Source: Woeseiaceae bacterium (GTDB lineage: Bacteria > Pseudomonadota > Gammaproteobacteria > Steroidobacterales > Woeseiaceae). Taken from it: a stretch of 64,000 nucleotides of DNA. The translations under genes were made by a program, and so were the position numbers. The stretch is from contig JANQPG010000082.1 of assembly GCA_028289545.1 (NCBI GenBank), forward strand, positions 16,485 to 80,484. The letters are read 5' to 3'. The notes beneath the pieces were generated by a model. It did no database searches and had not been told where the DNA came from. It saw nothing but the letters and a program-made list of their open reading frames with translations. This document shows positions 54,264-63,496 of this stretch, piece by piece (the first letter of the stretch is position 1; each line of letters opens with the position of its first letter).

Positions 54264-56018
54264 ATGTTCAATCGACTTCGGAACACCGCCGCCGGCGTAT
54301 TGCTCCTGATCCTCATGCCGGGCACGGGCCACGCCAGTGCCGACAGCACGTTCGAAGCGCTGCTCGACGAAGTGTGGGAGTGGCAGCTCGCCGAGAACCC
54401 GCTGTTCGCCTCTCAGCTCGGCGACCTGCGCTACAACCGGGCCTGGCGAGACGACAGCCTCGAGGCGATCGACGCGCGGCATCTTGCCACTCGCGGTTTC
54501 CTGAGGAGACTCATTGCGATCGACGTCGAGGCGCTTGGCGAAGACAACCGGCTTAACTACGAGCTATTCCGGCGCGAACTCACGGGCGACGTCGAGCGGC
54601 ATCAATTCAACTCGCACCTGCTGCCGTTCAGCCATCGCGGCGGCCTGCAGAACCTCGATAACCGCGTCAACTTCCTGCCGTTCGACACAGTGGAGCACTA
54701 TCGCGACTGGCTGGCTCGGATGGAGCAGCTCGACGTGCTCGTCGAACGGCAGATCGCAAGGGCGGAAGCCGGTCTTGAGGCTGGACTTGCGCCGCCGCGC
54801 GTGCTGATGGCGCGGATTCCCGATCAGCTCGCGGCGCAGCTCGTCGATGAACCCGAAGCCAGCCCGTTCTACCGCGTCTTCGAAGACTTGCCCGAGACTT
54901 TCAGCGACGCGGAGCGCGACGAACTCAGGCAGGCGGCGCGGCGCACGATCGAGGATACGGTGCTGCCCGCCTATCGGCGTCTCGCGCGCTGGTTCGACAG
55001 CCGCTACCTGCCGGCAGCGCGCGACAGCGTCGGCTTGTCGACGCTTCCGAACGGCAGCTCGTGGTACGAGTTTCTGGCGCGCGAGTTCACAACGACACGC
55101 ATGACGCCCGACGAAATTCACCGTCTCGGTCTCGACGAGGTGAAACGCATCCACGACGCAATGATGGCGATCATCGAGCAGGTGGAATTCGACGGCAGCT
55201 TTGCCGAATTCCTGCACTTTCTGCGTACCGACCCGCAGTTCTACTACGACAACCCGGAAGACCTGTATCAGGCCTATCTCGCCACGAGCAAGCGCATCGA
55301 TCCCGAGCTCGTCAGACTGTTCGGCAAACTGCCGCGAATGCCCTATGGCGTAAAACCGATTCCTGCGTCGGTCGCGCCCGACACGACCACAGCCTATTAC
55401 ACGCGGCCGGCTGCGGACGGCTCACGCGCCGGCATCTACTGGGTCAACCTCTACAAACCCGAGGTGCGGCCCAAGTACGAAATCGAAGTGCTGTCGGTGC
55501 ACGAGGCCATGCCGGGACATCACCTGCAACTTGCGCTGCAGCAGGAGCTCGGCAACATGCCGAACTTTCGCCGCTATTCCGGGTTTACGGCCTTCGTCGA
55601 AGGCTGGGGACTTTACAGCGAAAGCTTAGGTGCCGAGCTCGGCCTCTACACCGACCCCTACTCGCGGTTCGGCGCCCTGACCTACGAAATGTGGCGGGCG
55701 GTCAGGCTCGTGGTCGACACCGGACTGCACTACAAGGGCTGGACACGCGATCAGGCTATTGATTTCTTCCGGCAGAACGCCGCGAAGACCGAACACGACA
55801 TCGTCAACGAGATCGACCGCTACATCGGCATTCCCGGACAGGCCCTCGCCTACAAGATCGGCCAGCTGAAGATGCTCGAGATACGCGAAGCGGCCGAACT
55901 GCGGCTAGGCGACCAGTTCGACATACGCGCGTTCCACGACGAGATGCTCGGCGCTGGCGCCTTGCCGCTCGACCTGCTGGAAATCCGCATGAACCGCTGG
56001 ATCAGCGAGCAGCTCTGA
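54264..56018 (+). CDS. DUF885-family exported zinc-peptidase-like protein
   Basis: A 584-residue protein with an N-terminal signal sequence (about 1-25, ending GHASA). The motif H413-E-A-M-P-G-H-H (SVHEAMPGHHLQL) and the GWGLYSESLGAELGLY segment are those of DUF885, a gluzincin-like group of predicted carboxypeptidases. It is probably periplasmic. ATG at 54264 gives the signal peptide. A TTGCCA hexamer (54204-54209) with AACAAT 17 bases on is a candidate promoter. Confidence 0.88.
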   Translation: MFNRLRNTAAGVLLLILMPGTGHASADSTFEALLDEVWEWQLAENPLFASQLGDLRYNRAWRDDSLEAIDARHLATRGFLRRLIAIDVEALGEDNRLNYELFRRELTGDVERHQFNSHLLPFSHRGGLQNLDNRVNFLPFDTVEHYRDWLARMEQLDVLVERQIARAEAGLEAGLAPPRVLMARIPDQLAAQLVDEPEASPFYRVFEDLPETFSDAERDELRQAARRTIEDTVLPAYRRLARWFDSRYLPAARDSVGLSTLPNGSSWYEFLAREFTTTRMTPDEIHRLGLDEVKRIHDAMMAIIEQVEFDGSFAEFLHFLRTDPQFYYDNPEDLYQAYLATSKRIDPELVRLFGKLPRMPYGVKPIPASVAPDTTTAYYTRPAADGSRAGIYWVNLYKPEVRPKYEIEVLSVHEAMPGHHLQLALQQELGNMPNFRRYSGFTAFVEGWGLYSESLGAELGLYTDPYSRFGALTYEMWRAVRLVVDTGLHYKGWTRDQAIDFFRQNAAKTEHDIVNEIDRYIGIPGQALAYKIGQLKMLEIREAAELRLGDQFDIRAFHDEMLGAGALPLDLLEIRMNRWISEQL

Positions 56019-56048
56019 CGCCACGGCGGCGGACCACTCGAGTCTGCC

Positions 56049-57002
56049 TCAAGCCGCCGGAAACGCCTGGCGCGCAAACGCGGCGCGCGCCGCCGGATCG
56101 GCTTCCGCGTCGAACTCACGGTCGACCAGCCGCAGCCGGTCTTTCAAACCGGTTTGATTCGCAATCTGGATACTCAAACCCGGACGGGCGTTCATTTCGA
56201 GGATGAGCGGGCCGCGCACCCGATCGATGACCATGTCCACACCCAGATAACCAAGCCCCGTGACTTCGTAGCCGCGTGCTGACGACTCGAGGATGGTGTC
56301 CCAGGCGGGAATGCTCAAACCCTCGATCAGCGCACCCGTGTCGGGGTGTTCGTCGACCACCAGGTTTTCCCGAACGCCCTCCAGGGTCCTGCCTTCGCAC
56401 ATATCCACGCCGGCGCCGACCGCACCCTGATGCAGATTCGCCTTGCCGTCGGACGCCCGCGTCGGCAGGCGCACCATGGCCATGACGGGATAGCCGCGAT
56501 AGACGATCACCCGCACGTCGGGCACGCCCTGGTAACTGACGTCCGCAAACACGGGATCGAACTGCACACAATATTCGATGATGGCCTTGTCACGGTTGCC
56601 GCTCAGACTGTACTGGCCGCCGACGATGTTGGAGAGGTGATACTCGAGCTCTTCCGTCGACACGAGCAGCCCGCTCGCCATTCGGAAGGCATCCCGTTTC
56701 CGCTTGCTGCGCCCCGTAATGACGACAATACCGTCGCCGCCGCTGCCCTGCGCCGGCTTGACCACAAAACTTTCGAGCGTCTCGACAATCTCGGCAAAGC
56801 CGCGAATATCGCCCTGATTGGCAATGACACCGTAAAGATCCGGCACGGCCATACCCGCGGCCAGCGCCAGCTCCTTGGTCAACACCTTGTCGTCGACGCG
56901 CGGATACAGCCGCCGCGGATTCAGGCTCATGATCAATTCGGCGTTGCGCTCGTTGAGGCCGAGCACGCCGCGCTTCCTGAGTTCGCGTGCGACGCCAAAC
57001 AT
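56049..57002 (-). CDS. ATP-grasp alpha-L-glutamate ligase-like protein (RimK-related)
   Basis: A 317-residue ATP-grasp enzyme: SFVVKPAQGSGGDGIVV (ATP lysine loop), FDPVFADVSYQGVPDVRVIVY, and the metal-binding end GPLILEMNARPGLSIQIANQ. Related to RimK, which adds glutamate to protein ends, but the substrate is unknown. It is paired with the 7TM protein upstream, as in conserved clusters that usually also carry a retropepsin-like protease. The start codon directly abuts the palindromic element, whose end supplies AGGA five bases before the ATG. Confidence 0.88.
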   Translation of the reverse strand: MFGVARELRKRGVLGLNERNAELIMSLNPRRLYPRVDDKVLTKELALAAGMAVPDLYGVIANQGDIRGFAEIVETLESFVVKPAQGSGGDGIVVITGRSKRKRDAFRMASGLLVSTEELEYHLSNIVGGQYSLSGNRDKAIIEYCVQFDPVFADVSYQGVPDVRVIVYRGYPVMAMVRLPTRASDGKANLHQGAVGAGVDMCEGRTLEGVRENLVVDEHPDTGALIEGLSIPAWDTILESSARGYEVTGLGYLGVDMVIDRVRGPLILEMNARPGLSIQIANQTGLKDRLRLVDREFDAEADPAARAAFARQAFPAA

Positions 57003-57165
57003 TAGTGTCCTGCCCCGTAAACAAGTCGGCTAACTCGCGGCATCTTTTTGCGCCTGGCGGCGTTGCGCCTCCTCGGCATATTCCCGATATGCCTCGTCGG
57101 CGCGCCTTGCCAGGCACAAAAACCTGCGCGCGACTTATGCAACCGATTTACGGGACAGAACACTA
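57003..57165. mobile_element. MITE-like palindromic element with TA flanks
   Basis: A 163-base near-palindrome exactly centred at 57084 (GGCATAT-TCCCG-ATATGCC). The ends read TAGTGTCCTGCCCCGTAAA and, reversed, TAGTGTTCTGTCCCGTAAA, giving 17 of 19 matching bases, and TTTTTGCGCCTGGC pairs with GCCAGGCACAAAAA further in. It has no coding frame. TA at both borders would fit a TA target duplication, as for IS630/Tc1-type elements. The family is unassigned. Confidence 0.75.
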
Positions 57166-58686
57166 GCCGCGCCCCGTAAACGCCTTGAAGCGGGTCAGTT
57201 CGAGCAGGCGGTAGCCCGTGTAGCGCCCGGCGATGAGCACTAGCGCGAGAAACACGAGCAGCAGTTCGGGGAACGTAAAAATCAGGTGTTCGAGCCACGC
57301 CAGGCCCATGCCAATGTAGGCGAACACCGCAATGACGAGGCTGCCCATGGCCGCGCGCAGCGCGTCGGCGGCGCCGCGCTCCTCCCACATAACGGACATG
57401 CGCTCGATGGTCATTGCAATGATCACCATCGGGAACAACGCAACGGAAATCCCGCTTTCGATATCGGTGCGATCGGAGACGAGGCTAATGACCATCATGA
57501 GCAGCACAACGACGATCAGCACGGCGCTAAGGCGCGGAACCAGCAACAGGCGCAATCGCTCCAGCAGGAACCGAATGCTCAGGCCCAGCGCAATCAGCAC
57601 GGTAAACAGCACGACACCCCACAGTAGCTGGGTCTCGCGGAACGCCAATGCAATCAGCACCGGCATGAACGTGCCAAAAGCGTCGATGCCGACAATGTTG
57701 CGCATGATCACCATAATTAGCGCGCCAATTGGAATCATGAGCAGCACGCTGTAAACCGCCTGGGTTCGAATCGGCAGGCTGTAGAGCGACATGTCGGGGA
57801 ACGGGGAGCCGAGCTGCGCCGCCTGCGTTTCGGCAATGGCCACCGCCCCGATGTAGTTCTCCTGCACGGCAAAATCGACCTCGACGTTATTGCCGCCTTC
57901 GACGCTGACCAGCGACTCGTTGCCGCGCCACCAAACCAGAAAACGCTCGGGCAGTGACTCCGCGCCCGTCGACGGATCGTAGTAACGCCACGTGTCGCCG
58001 TCGTGAACCTCGAGCCAGGCAACCGGCTGCGTATTGCGCTGCCGCCCCGAGAGCGGGAAGCCGCGCACCATGCGCGCCGGGATGCGGGCGGCCGCGAGCA
58101 GGGTCGTCGCCGCCTCCACAAAGTCGGCGTCGCTCGTGACCTCGGAGAGCAGCAGCTCGATGTTCGGATCGGGTGAGCGATCGTTCATGCGGTGCAGCAG
58201 CTCGGAGGTAAACGACGCCGTGTCGGCGGAGTGTTCGCGGACGTCGGCGACGATCACTTCCACAGCCGTGCGGAACGGCTCGTTGATCACCGGCACCGAC
58301 GGGAACGGCGGAGTGGTGTCCACCTGCCGGGCGCCGGGGTCTTCGTAAACGGAAATGCGGTAATAGATGGTCTGACGATCGTCGGCGCGGCGAATGGCCC
58401 ACTGGGCCTCGCGCCCTCCGGTGCCGTAGTTGATGCTGAAACCGTAGCCGCGCGACACATGATTCTCGTTGAGCACCCGAAAACCGGGCGTCAGCGTGGG
58501 CACATGCAGATTGACCTTGATCGAACCCGGTCCACCGTCGAACGCCACCGCCGCTTCGACGGTCCACACGGGCGCCTCCTCGTCGGCCGTCAACGGAAAA
58601 CCGATCACGCGCCACTGATAGGCAAAAATCGAAAGCCCGGTAATTGTCAGGATCAACGCGAGGACGTAGACGTAGCGATCCGTCAT
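57163..58686 (-). CDS. Inactive-transglutaminase-like domain fused to 7 transmembrane helices
   Basis: A 507-residue inner-membrane protein: one N-terminal anchor (about 5-25), a large periplasmic transglutaminase-like part (about 60-290, ARIPARMVRGFPLSG and AWLEVHDGDTWRYYDP), then about seven helices (about 305-490). The catalytic cysteine of true transglutaminases is not evident, matching the inactive family. ATG has a strong GGGGAGG site. Its TAG stop is formed at the border of the MITE-like element; the previous coding residues are FTGRG. Partner of the ATP-grasp gene. Confidence 0.85.
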   Translation of the reverse strand: MTDRYVYVLALILTITGLSIFAYQWRVIGFPLTADEEAPVWTVEAAVAFDGGPGSIKVNLHVPTLTPGFRVLNENHVSRGYGFSINYGTGGREAQWAIRRADDRQTIYYRISVYEDPGARQVDTTPPFPSVPVINEPFRTAVEVIVADVREHSADTASFTSELLHRMNDRSPDPNIELLLSEVTSDADFVEAATTLLAAARIPARMVRGFPLSGRQRNTQPVAWLEVHDGDTWRYYDPSTGAESLPERFLVWWRGNESLVSVEGGNNVEVDFAVQENYIGAVAIAETQAAQLGSPFPDMSLYSLPIRTQAVYSVLLMIPIGALIMVIMRNIVGIDAFGTFMPVLIALAFRETQLLWGVVLFTVLIALGLSIRFLLERLRLLLVPRLSAVLIVVVLLMMVISLVSDRTDIESGISVALFPMVIIAMTIERMSVMWEERGAADALRAAMGSLVIAVFAYIGMGLAWLEHLIFTFPELLLVFLALVLIAGRYTGYRLLELTRFKAFTGRG

Positions 58687-58714
58687 TGAACCTCCCCTCT
58701 ATGGCATGTGCCGC

Positions 58715-59911
58715 TCAGCGCCGGGACATTCCGAGCGCTATGGCGACCGCTTTTTCGCGCAACGGTCCGCTGCGATTGAACAACATCATGCCGGTCTTGC
58801 GGAGCTCGCCAACGAAAGGGGAGTCTGCAGCAAACAGGCGGTTGAGGCCAGTCAGGGCGTTCATCATGCCGGCGTTTGCACCGCGTCTGGCCCGTTCGTA
58901 ACGGCGCAGTACGGGCCGGTCGGGGGGGTACTCGCCGGCATCCAGCGCAGCACCCAGCACGCTCGCAAGCAACGCGGCATCGGCAAAACCGAGGTTGACG
59001 CCCTGGCCCGCCAGCGGGTGCACGGAATGTGCGGCATCTCCGATCAGCGCCAGCCCGGCCTCCACATAGCGGCTGGCATGCGCGGCACGCAGTGGAAACA
59101 CGCCGCGCTCGCCGCCTGCTCGGAGGGCGCCCAGTACGTAATCTGAGGCATTGCTCAGGCGCCGCCCGAGCTCATCGTCGCTCAGGCTGAGAGCGGCCTC
59201 CGCCTCTTCAGGAGCCGTGGACCAGACGACCGATATACGGCCGTCGCCGAGCGGCAGCATGCCGAGAGGACCGCTCGGCAGGAAGCGCTGCCGCGCAGTG
59301 CGCTCGTGCGGATATTCGGGTTCGAGATGGGTCACGAGCGCGTGTTGCTCGTAAGCCGTTTCGGCGCTGTCGATCCCGGCTGCGCGGCGAACCGCCGAGC
59401 GGCCGCCATCGGCGCCCACCAACAGCTCCGTTTCGACCAGCCCGCCGCCGGCCGCATAGCGCCAGCCGCTGCCGTGACGCTCCAGGCGCTCCAGAGGGGC
59501 CTCGAATTCAAACACCACGGAGCTGCTAAGGAGCGACTCGTAGAGGGCGTACTGCACGAGCGAGTTCTCGACAATAAAGCCCAGCTCGGGGACGGCAAAT
59601 TCATCGGCGTCGAAACAGACGGTGGACGGGCCGTCCGGCGATGCACTGGCATCCCAGACGCGCATTCGCTCATAGGCAGAGGCGCGTCGCCCGATAATCC
59701 CGGGCCATGCCCCCACGCCGTCGAGCAATTCGACGCTCATGGGCGCAAGCGCCGACACGCGCAATCCGAGAGGCAGGGTTTCGTCGTAGCGCGGCAGAGG
59801 CGCTGCATCGACCACCCTCAACGAGAATCGGCTGTCGCGAGACAATAGCGCTGCGAGCAGCAGGCCGGTCATGCCCGCACCAACAATCGTTATCTCGACG
59901 GGACGGGTCAT
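58715..59911 (-). CDS. Ubiquinone-biosynthesis FAD monooxygenase (UbiI/UbiF-type)
   Basis: A 398-residue flavoprotein hydroxylase: N-terminal FAD motif GAGMTGLLLAALL, NADPH/FAD loop LLVGADGGRSAVRR, and IGDAAHSVHPLAGQGVNLGFAD. It hydroxylates the aromatic ring of ubiquinone precursors. The QGVNLGF form and the operon position after ubiH suit UbiI (VisC), but UbiF cannot be excluded. ATG at 59911 overlaps the ubiH stop (ATGA); an upstream in-frame start would intrude on ubiH. Confidence 0.85.
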   Translation of the reverse strand: MTRPVEITIVGAGMTGLLLAALLSRDSRFSLRVVDAAPLPRYDETLPLGLRVSALAPMSVELLDGVGAWPGIIGRRASAYERMRVWDASASPDGPSTVCFDADEFAVPELGFIVENSLVQYALYESLLSSSVVFEFEAPLERLERHGSGWRYAAGGGLVETELLVGADGGRSAVRRAAGIDSAETAYEQHALVTHLEPEYPHERTARQRFLPSGPLGMLPLGDGRISVVWSTAPEEAEAALSLSDDELGRRLSNASDYVLGALRAGGERGVFPLRAAHASRYVEAGLALIGDAAHSVHPLAGQGVNLGFADAALLASVLGAALDAGEYPPDRPVLRRYERARRGANAGMMNALTGLNRLFAADSPFVGELRKTGMMLFNRSGPLREKAVAIALGMSRR

Positions 59912-61149
59912 CGCAGCGCTATGCCTCTCGACAGTCGCGGCAGACGACCCTTGAGGCCCATCGCGTATTCCGCGAAGCGTCGGCGCACGCCCGGCACAAC
60001 GTCGAAAGCCAGCATGCCAACGTTCCGCAGTGTTCGTACTCCCGCCTGCTCGCTGCCGAACAGCCGGACCAACCCGTCGGTCAGCCCAACCAGCCGGGCC
60101 TGGTCCGACTTGCGCCATGCCGCGTATCGCGCAAGCACTGCCGGAGCCCCAAGGTCTCCGTCGCCGCCCGGCCCGAGCGCGTCGGCTATGCAGTCACAGA
60201 GCGCCGCGACATCTCGCATTCCGAGATTGAAACCCTGCGCCGCAACCGGGTGCAAACCGTGCGCCGCGTTGCCGACCAGTACCGCGCGCTGGGCCGTAAG
60301 ACGCGCTGCACGAGTGAGAAACAACGGGTACGCAGCGCGCTTGCCGATGCGCGAAAACGCACCCAACCGTGTGCCGAACGCGCTCAACAGTGCATCCTGA
60401 AAGTCTGTGTCGTCCAGCGCCAGCAGGCGATCCGCTGCCGCCGTTTCCGCAATCCAGACAAACGCCGTTCGACCGTTGTTGACCGGCAGCATTGCGATGG
60501 GCCCCGTTTCGGTAAAACGCTCGTAGGCCACGCCCTGATTCGGCAACTCCGTCAGCAGGTTGCCGATGATTGCCTTCTGCCGATAGTCCGAGACGCTCAC
60601 TGCGACACCGAGCATTTCCCTGATCGACGAACGCGCGCCGTCCGCAGCGACCAACAGCCCGGTCGTGAGCTGCTCCTCGCTGCCGTCGGCGTGGGTCAGA
60701 CTCACGGTGCTCAAGGTTGCCGACGACGAGGCGGCGGTTATCCGCGCGGGACAATACAGCGTTACGTTGTCGGCCGCGTCGAGCGCCGACGCGAGAACGT
60801 CGCCCAGCACACGATTGATGCAGACGTAGCCCAGCGCCTCAACGTTCTGTTCCTCAGCGTCGATGTGCGCAAATCCGAAGCGCCCTTTGTCCGATACATG
60901 CACCTGGCGTATCGGCGTCGACGCCGCCTTGACCTTGGACCACAGGCCCATGGCCTCAAAGCTCCGCTGGGTGCTTCGCGAGAGCGCGGTCGAACGCTCG
61001 TCGAAGCTCGGCTGCTCCACAGCGCCCCGCGCAACCGCCTCGACAACGGCAATTCTCAGGCCCAGCGGACTGAGCGCTACGGCGAGGCTAGCGCCGATCA
61101 TGCCGCCGCCCGCAATAACTAGATCGTAGTCCGGACGTGACTGACTCAT
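59908..61149 (-). CDS. ubiH: 2-Octaprenyl-6-methoxyphenol hydroxylase
   Basis: A 413-residue FAD monooxygenase: AGGGMIGASLAVAL, LLVAADGARSSIREML and VGNAAHGLHPVAAQGFNLGMRD, the last typical of UbiH rather than UbiI/UbiF. Acts in aerobic ubiquinone synthesis. Overlaps pepP and the next hydroxylase by four bases each, giving a tightly coupled pepP-ubiH-ubiI operon. Confidence 0.9.
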   Translation of the reverse strand: MSQSRPDYDLVIAGGGMIGASLAVALSPLGLRIAVVEAVARGAVEQPSFDERSTALSRSTQRSFEAMGLWSKVKAASTPIRQVHVSDKGRFGFAHIDAEEQNVEALGYVCINRVLGDVLASALDAADNVTLYCPARITAASSSATLSTVSLTHADGSEEQLTTGLLVAADGARSSIREMLGVAVSVSDYRQKAIIGNLLTELPNQGVAYERFTETGPIAMLPVNNGRTAFVWIAETAAADRLLALDDTDFQDALLSAFGTRLGAFSRIGKRAAYPLFLTRAARLTAQRAVLVGNAAHGLHPVAAQGFNLGMRDVAALCDCIADALGPGGDGDLGAPAVLARYAAWRKSDQARLVGLTDGLVRLFGSEQAGVRTLRNVGMLAFDVVPGVRRRFAEYAMGLKGRLPRLSRGIALR

Positions 61150-62450
61150 CCGCTCTGCACCAACGCCTCTACCGCGTCAGGCTCCTTGACGAGACCTTTT
61201 GACAAGACGTCCGGTCCTTTGCTGGTAACCGCTACATCATCCTCGATGCGCACACCTATGTTTCTCCAGCGCGCGGGAACCTTCCGCGTGTTGGGGATGT
61301 AGATGCCCGGTTCCACGGTGGTCACCATGCCGTTTTCGAGGAGTCGCCATTCGTCCCCAACCTTGTAGTCGCCTACGTCGTGAACGTCCATGCCCAGCCA
61401 ATGTCCCGTGCGATGCATGAAGAACGGGCGATATGCCTCGTCGCGAATCAACCGCGGCAGCGCGCCGTCCAGTAGCCCCAGCGATTTGAGGCCCCGGGTA
61501 ATGACCTTGACCGCGGCGTCGTGCGGCTCGTTCCAGGGATTGTCCCGAACCGTTTTCTCGATCGCGGCGAGCTGCGCCTCGAGCACAATCTCGTAGACAG
61601 CCAGCTGTTCCGGCGTAAACCGGCCGTTCACGGGAAACGTGCGGGTCACGTCGGAGGCGTAGTAGTCGAGTTCACAGCCGGCGTCGATCAGCAGCAGATC
61701 GCCGTCTTCGAGCTGTGCGTTGTTCTCGACGTAGTGCAGCGTACAGGCGTTGGCGCCCGACCCCACGATCGGACTGTACGACACCCAGGCATTGTTGAGG
61801 CGAAACTCGTGCCGGAATTCCGCTTCGATTTCGTACTCGTAGCGGCCCGGAGCGCTGGCGCGCATCGCGCGCTCGTGGGCGGCCACGGCTACCTTTGCCG
61901 AACGGCGCATGGCCGCAATCTCGGCGCGGCTCTTGTACAAGCGCATGTCGTGCAGAAGGTGGTCGAGCGCCACATACTCGAGCGGCGTGTGGCTGCCGCG
62001 CGACGCGCGACCGCGTAGAGAGTTGACCCATTCGGTAATTCGAGCGTCGAAATCGGCGTACAAACCCATTTGAAAGTACAGGCGCGGACAGGCCTCGATG
62101 ATGCCGGGTAATATGTCGTCGATGTCATCGATCGGAAAAGCATCGTCCGCACCGTAGTCGGCCACCGCACCTTCCGGCCCGGCGCGATGACCGTCCCACA
62201 TTTCCTTCGCCCGATCGCGCTCGCGACAAAACAGCAGGAATTCGCCGTTGGCCCGACCAGGCGCCAGCACAGCAACGGCCTCGGGTTCAGCGAAGCCCGT
62301 CAGGTAGTAAAAGTCGCTATCCTGTCGAAACCGGTATTCGACGTCTCTGCTGCGGCGAGCGACGGGCGAGGCCGGCAGAATGGCAATGCCGCCGGCACCC
62401 ACCATGCGCATGAGCTGCTTGCGGCGCCGCGAAAACTCTTCTCTTTTCAT
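61146..62450 (-). CDS. pepP: Xaa-Pro aminopeptidase
   Basis: A 434-residue aminopeptidase P removing N-terminal residues before proline. Pita-bread fold metal ligands are visible: LLIDAGCELDYYASDVTRTF (two aspartates), HRTGHWLGMDVHD (histidine), TVEPGIY and GVRIEDD (glutamates). N-terminal domain SRDVEYRFRQDSDFYYLTGF fits. Order ygfB-pepP-ubiH-ubiI is conserved in gammaproteobacteria. Confidence 0.95.
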   Translation of the reverse strand: MKREEFSRRRKQLMRMVGAGGIAILPASPVARRSRDVEYRFRQDSDFYYLTGFAEPEAVAVLAPGRANGEFLLFCRERDRAKEMWDGHRAGPEGAVADYGADDAFPIDDIDDILPGIIEACPRLYFQMGLYADFDARITEWVNSLRGRASRGSHTPLEYVALDHLLHDMRLYKSRAEIAAMRRSAKVAVAAHERAMRASAPGRYEYEIEAEFRHEFRLNNAWVSYSPIVGSGANACTLHYVENNAQLEDGDLLLIDAGCELDYYASDVTRTFPVNGRFTPEQLAVYEIVLEAQLAAIEKTVRDNPWNEPHDAAVKVITRGLKSLGLLDGALPRLIRDEAYRPFFMHRTGHWLGMDVHDVGDYKVGDEWRLLENGMVTTVEPGIYIPNTRKVPARWRNIGVRIEDDVAVTSKGPDVLSKGLVKEPDAVEALVQSG

Positions 62451-62483
62451 GCTGGCTTTTTTGGCTCCAGGGCCCGGTTAACT

Positions 62484-63065
62484 CTAGTGCAGGTTCGGTT
62501 CGGACTCGCGATGGGTGTCACGAAGATCGGCGAGCTCTTCGTAGGCAAGCTGTGCGGCAACGCGAGCATACTCGACGAGTTCGCTGTACGCCGCCTCGCT
62601 CTCCTCGACGTCCTCGTCTTCGTCGAAACTCGCCCGGGTCATTTGCAGCAGGTCCTTGATGATGTCCGACAGCGGTTCCGCGGCAAGGCGTTCCTTCAGC
62701 GCCTCTGCGTGCTGCTTCGATACAAGGCCGTGCAGGAAACCCTCGCACCAATGGGCAAGCGCCGTTGCGCGCCGCGCGGGACTCTCGTCGTCTTCCGGGA
62801 GCAGCAGGGCAAAATCCGAGAGCCGCTCGGAGAGTGCGCGATAGGTGGACTGATACAGCGCATCAAGCAGCCCGCGGCACTCGGTGGCCAGTACGTTGTT
62901 GCCGTCGGTCTCGGCGAGTACCTCGTGCAGCCACTCGAGACCCGCATCGGCGCCACCCGTCGCCAGTCTGCTGGCGAGCATGCCGTGACTCTGCGCCGCG
63001 TCCCACGACGACCCGCAACGCTGCAGCGCGGCCTCCAGCTCGTCGTGTCGTACTTCGTTGCTCAT
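62484..63065 (-). CDS. ygfB: YgfB/UPF0149-family protein
   Basis: A 193-residue all-helical acidic protein: HDELEAALQRCGSSWDAAQSHGMLASRLATGG at the N-terminus (in parts), ALAHWCEGFLHGL in the middle and DEDVEESEAAYSELVEYARVAA at the end. Homologues influence cell-envelope or stress expression in some bacteria; the molecular role here is not known. First gene before pepP, divergent from the coiled-coil gene. Confidence 0.9.
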   Translation of the reverse strand: MSNEVRHDELEAALQRCGSSWDAAQSHGMLASRLATGGADAGLEWLHEVLAETDGNNVLATECRGLLDALYQSTYRALSERLSDFALLLPEDDESPARRATALAHWCEGFLHGLVSKQHAEALKERLAAEPLSDIIKDLLQMTRASFDEDEDVEESEAAYSELVEYARVAAQLAYEELADLRDTHRESEPNLH

Positions 63066-63164
63066 GAACCCGTCCGGTTTCGTTTCCCCTGGAATCAGGC
63101 CCGGAATGATCCCACGGATAGTGTGTTCTCACCAATATCCCAACCGCGCACGGACCCGCACAGA

Positions 63165-63193
63165 TTGATTCTCTACTTGGGCGTGACTATATT
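63165..63193 (+). promoter_or_regulatory. Strong sigma-70 promoter candidate
   Basis: TTGATT and TATATT separated by exactly 17 bases. A start about seven bases after the -10 would fall at or on the ATG at 63200, so the transcript may be leaderless. Prediction from consensus only. Confidence 0.6.
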
Positions 63194-63199
63194 CGTGCC

Positions 63200-63430
63200 A
63201 TGGCCAGCCAATCCAGCAACAGCTTCGAGCATGAGCTGAAACGCCTCGAACAGCGCGTCGACGCGCTCGTCAAAGTCTGCGACCAGCTGCAGGACGAGAA
63301 TCGCTCGCTGAAACAACGACAGGACGTGCTGACCGCCGAACGCGCCAGCTTGTTGCAAAAAAACGAACAGGTCCGGGCGCGGGTCGAAGCAATGATCGGC
63401 CGCCTCAAAGCCATGGAACAGGGTTCCTGA
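63200..63430 (+). CDS. Small coiled-coil protein (TIGR02449 type, ZapB-like)
   Basis: A 76-residue protein that is almost entirely a coiled coil (LEQRVDALVKVCDQLQDENR heptads). It resembles small proteins encoded next to zapA in gammaproteobacteria and may interact with division proteins, by context only. ATG at 63200 has no ribosome site upstream. Confidence 0.8.
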   Translation: MASQSSNSFEHELKRLEQRVDALVKVCDQLQDENRSLKQRQDVLTAERASLLQKNEQVRARVEAMIGRLKAMEQGS

Positions 63431-63496
63431 TACGCCTGACCCACCCATCGACAAGCGCCGGCCCAAACCCGGGCGCAAACGTCGGGAGTAAATCGA

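Noticed and set aside
57171..57181. A third GCCCCGTAAAC beyond the MITE-like border
   Set aside because: It encodes FTGRG of the 7TM protein and lies outside the palindrome; could be chance or a target preference, not enough to extend the element.
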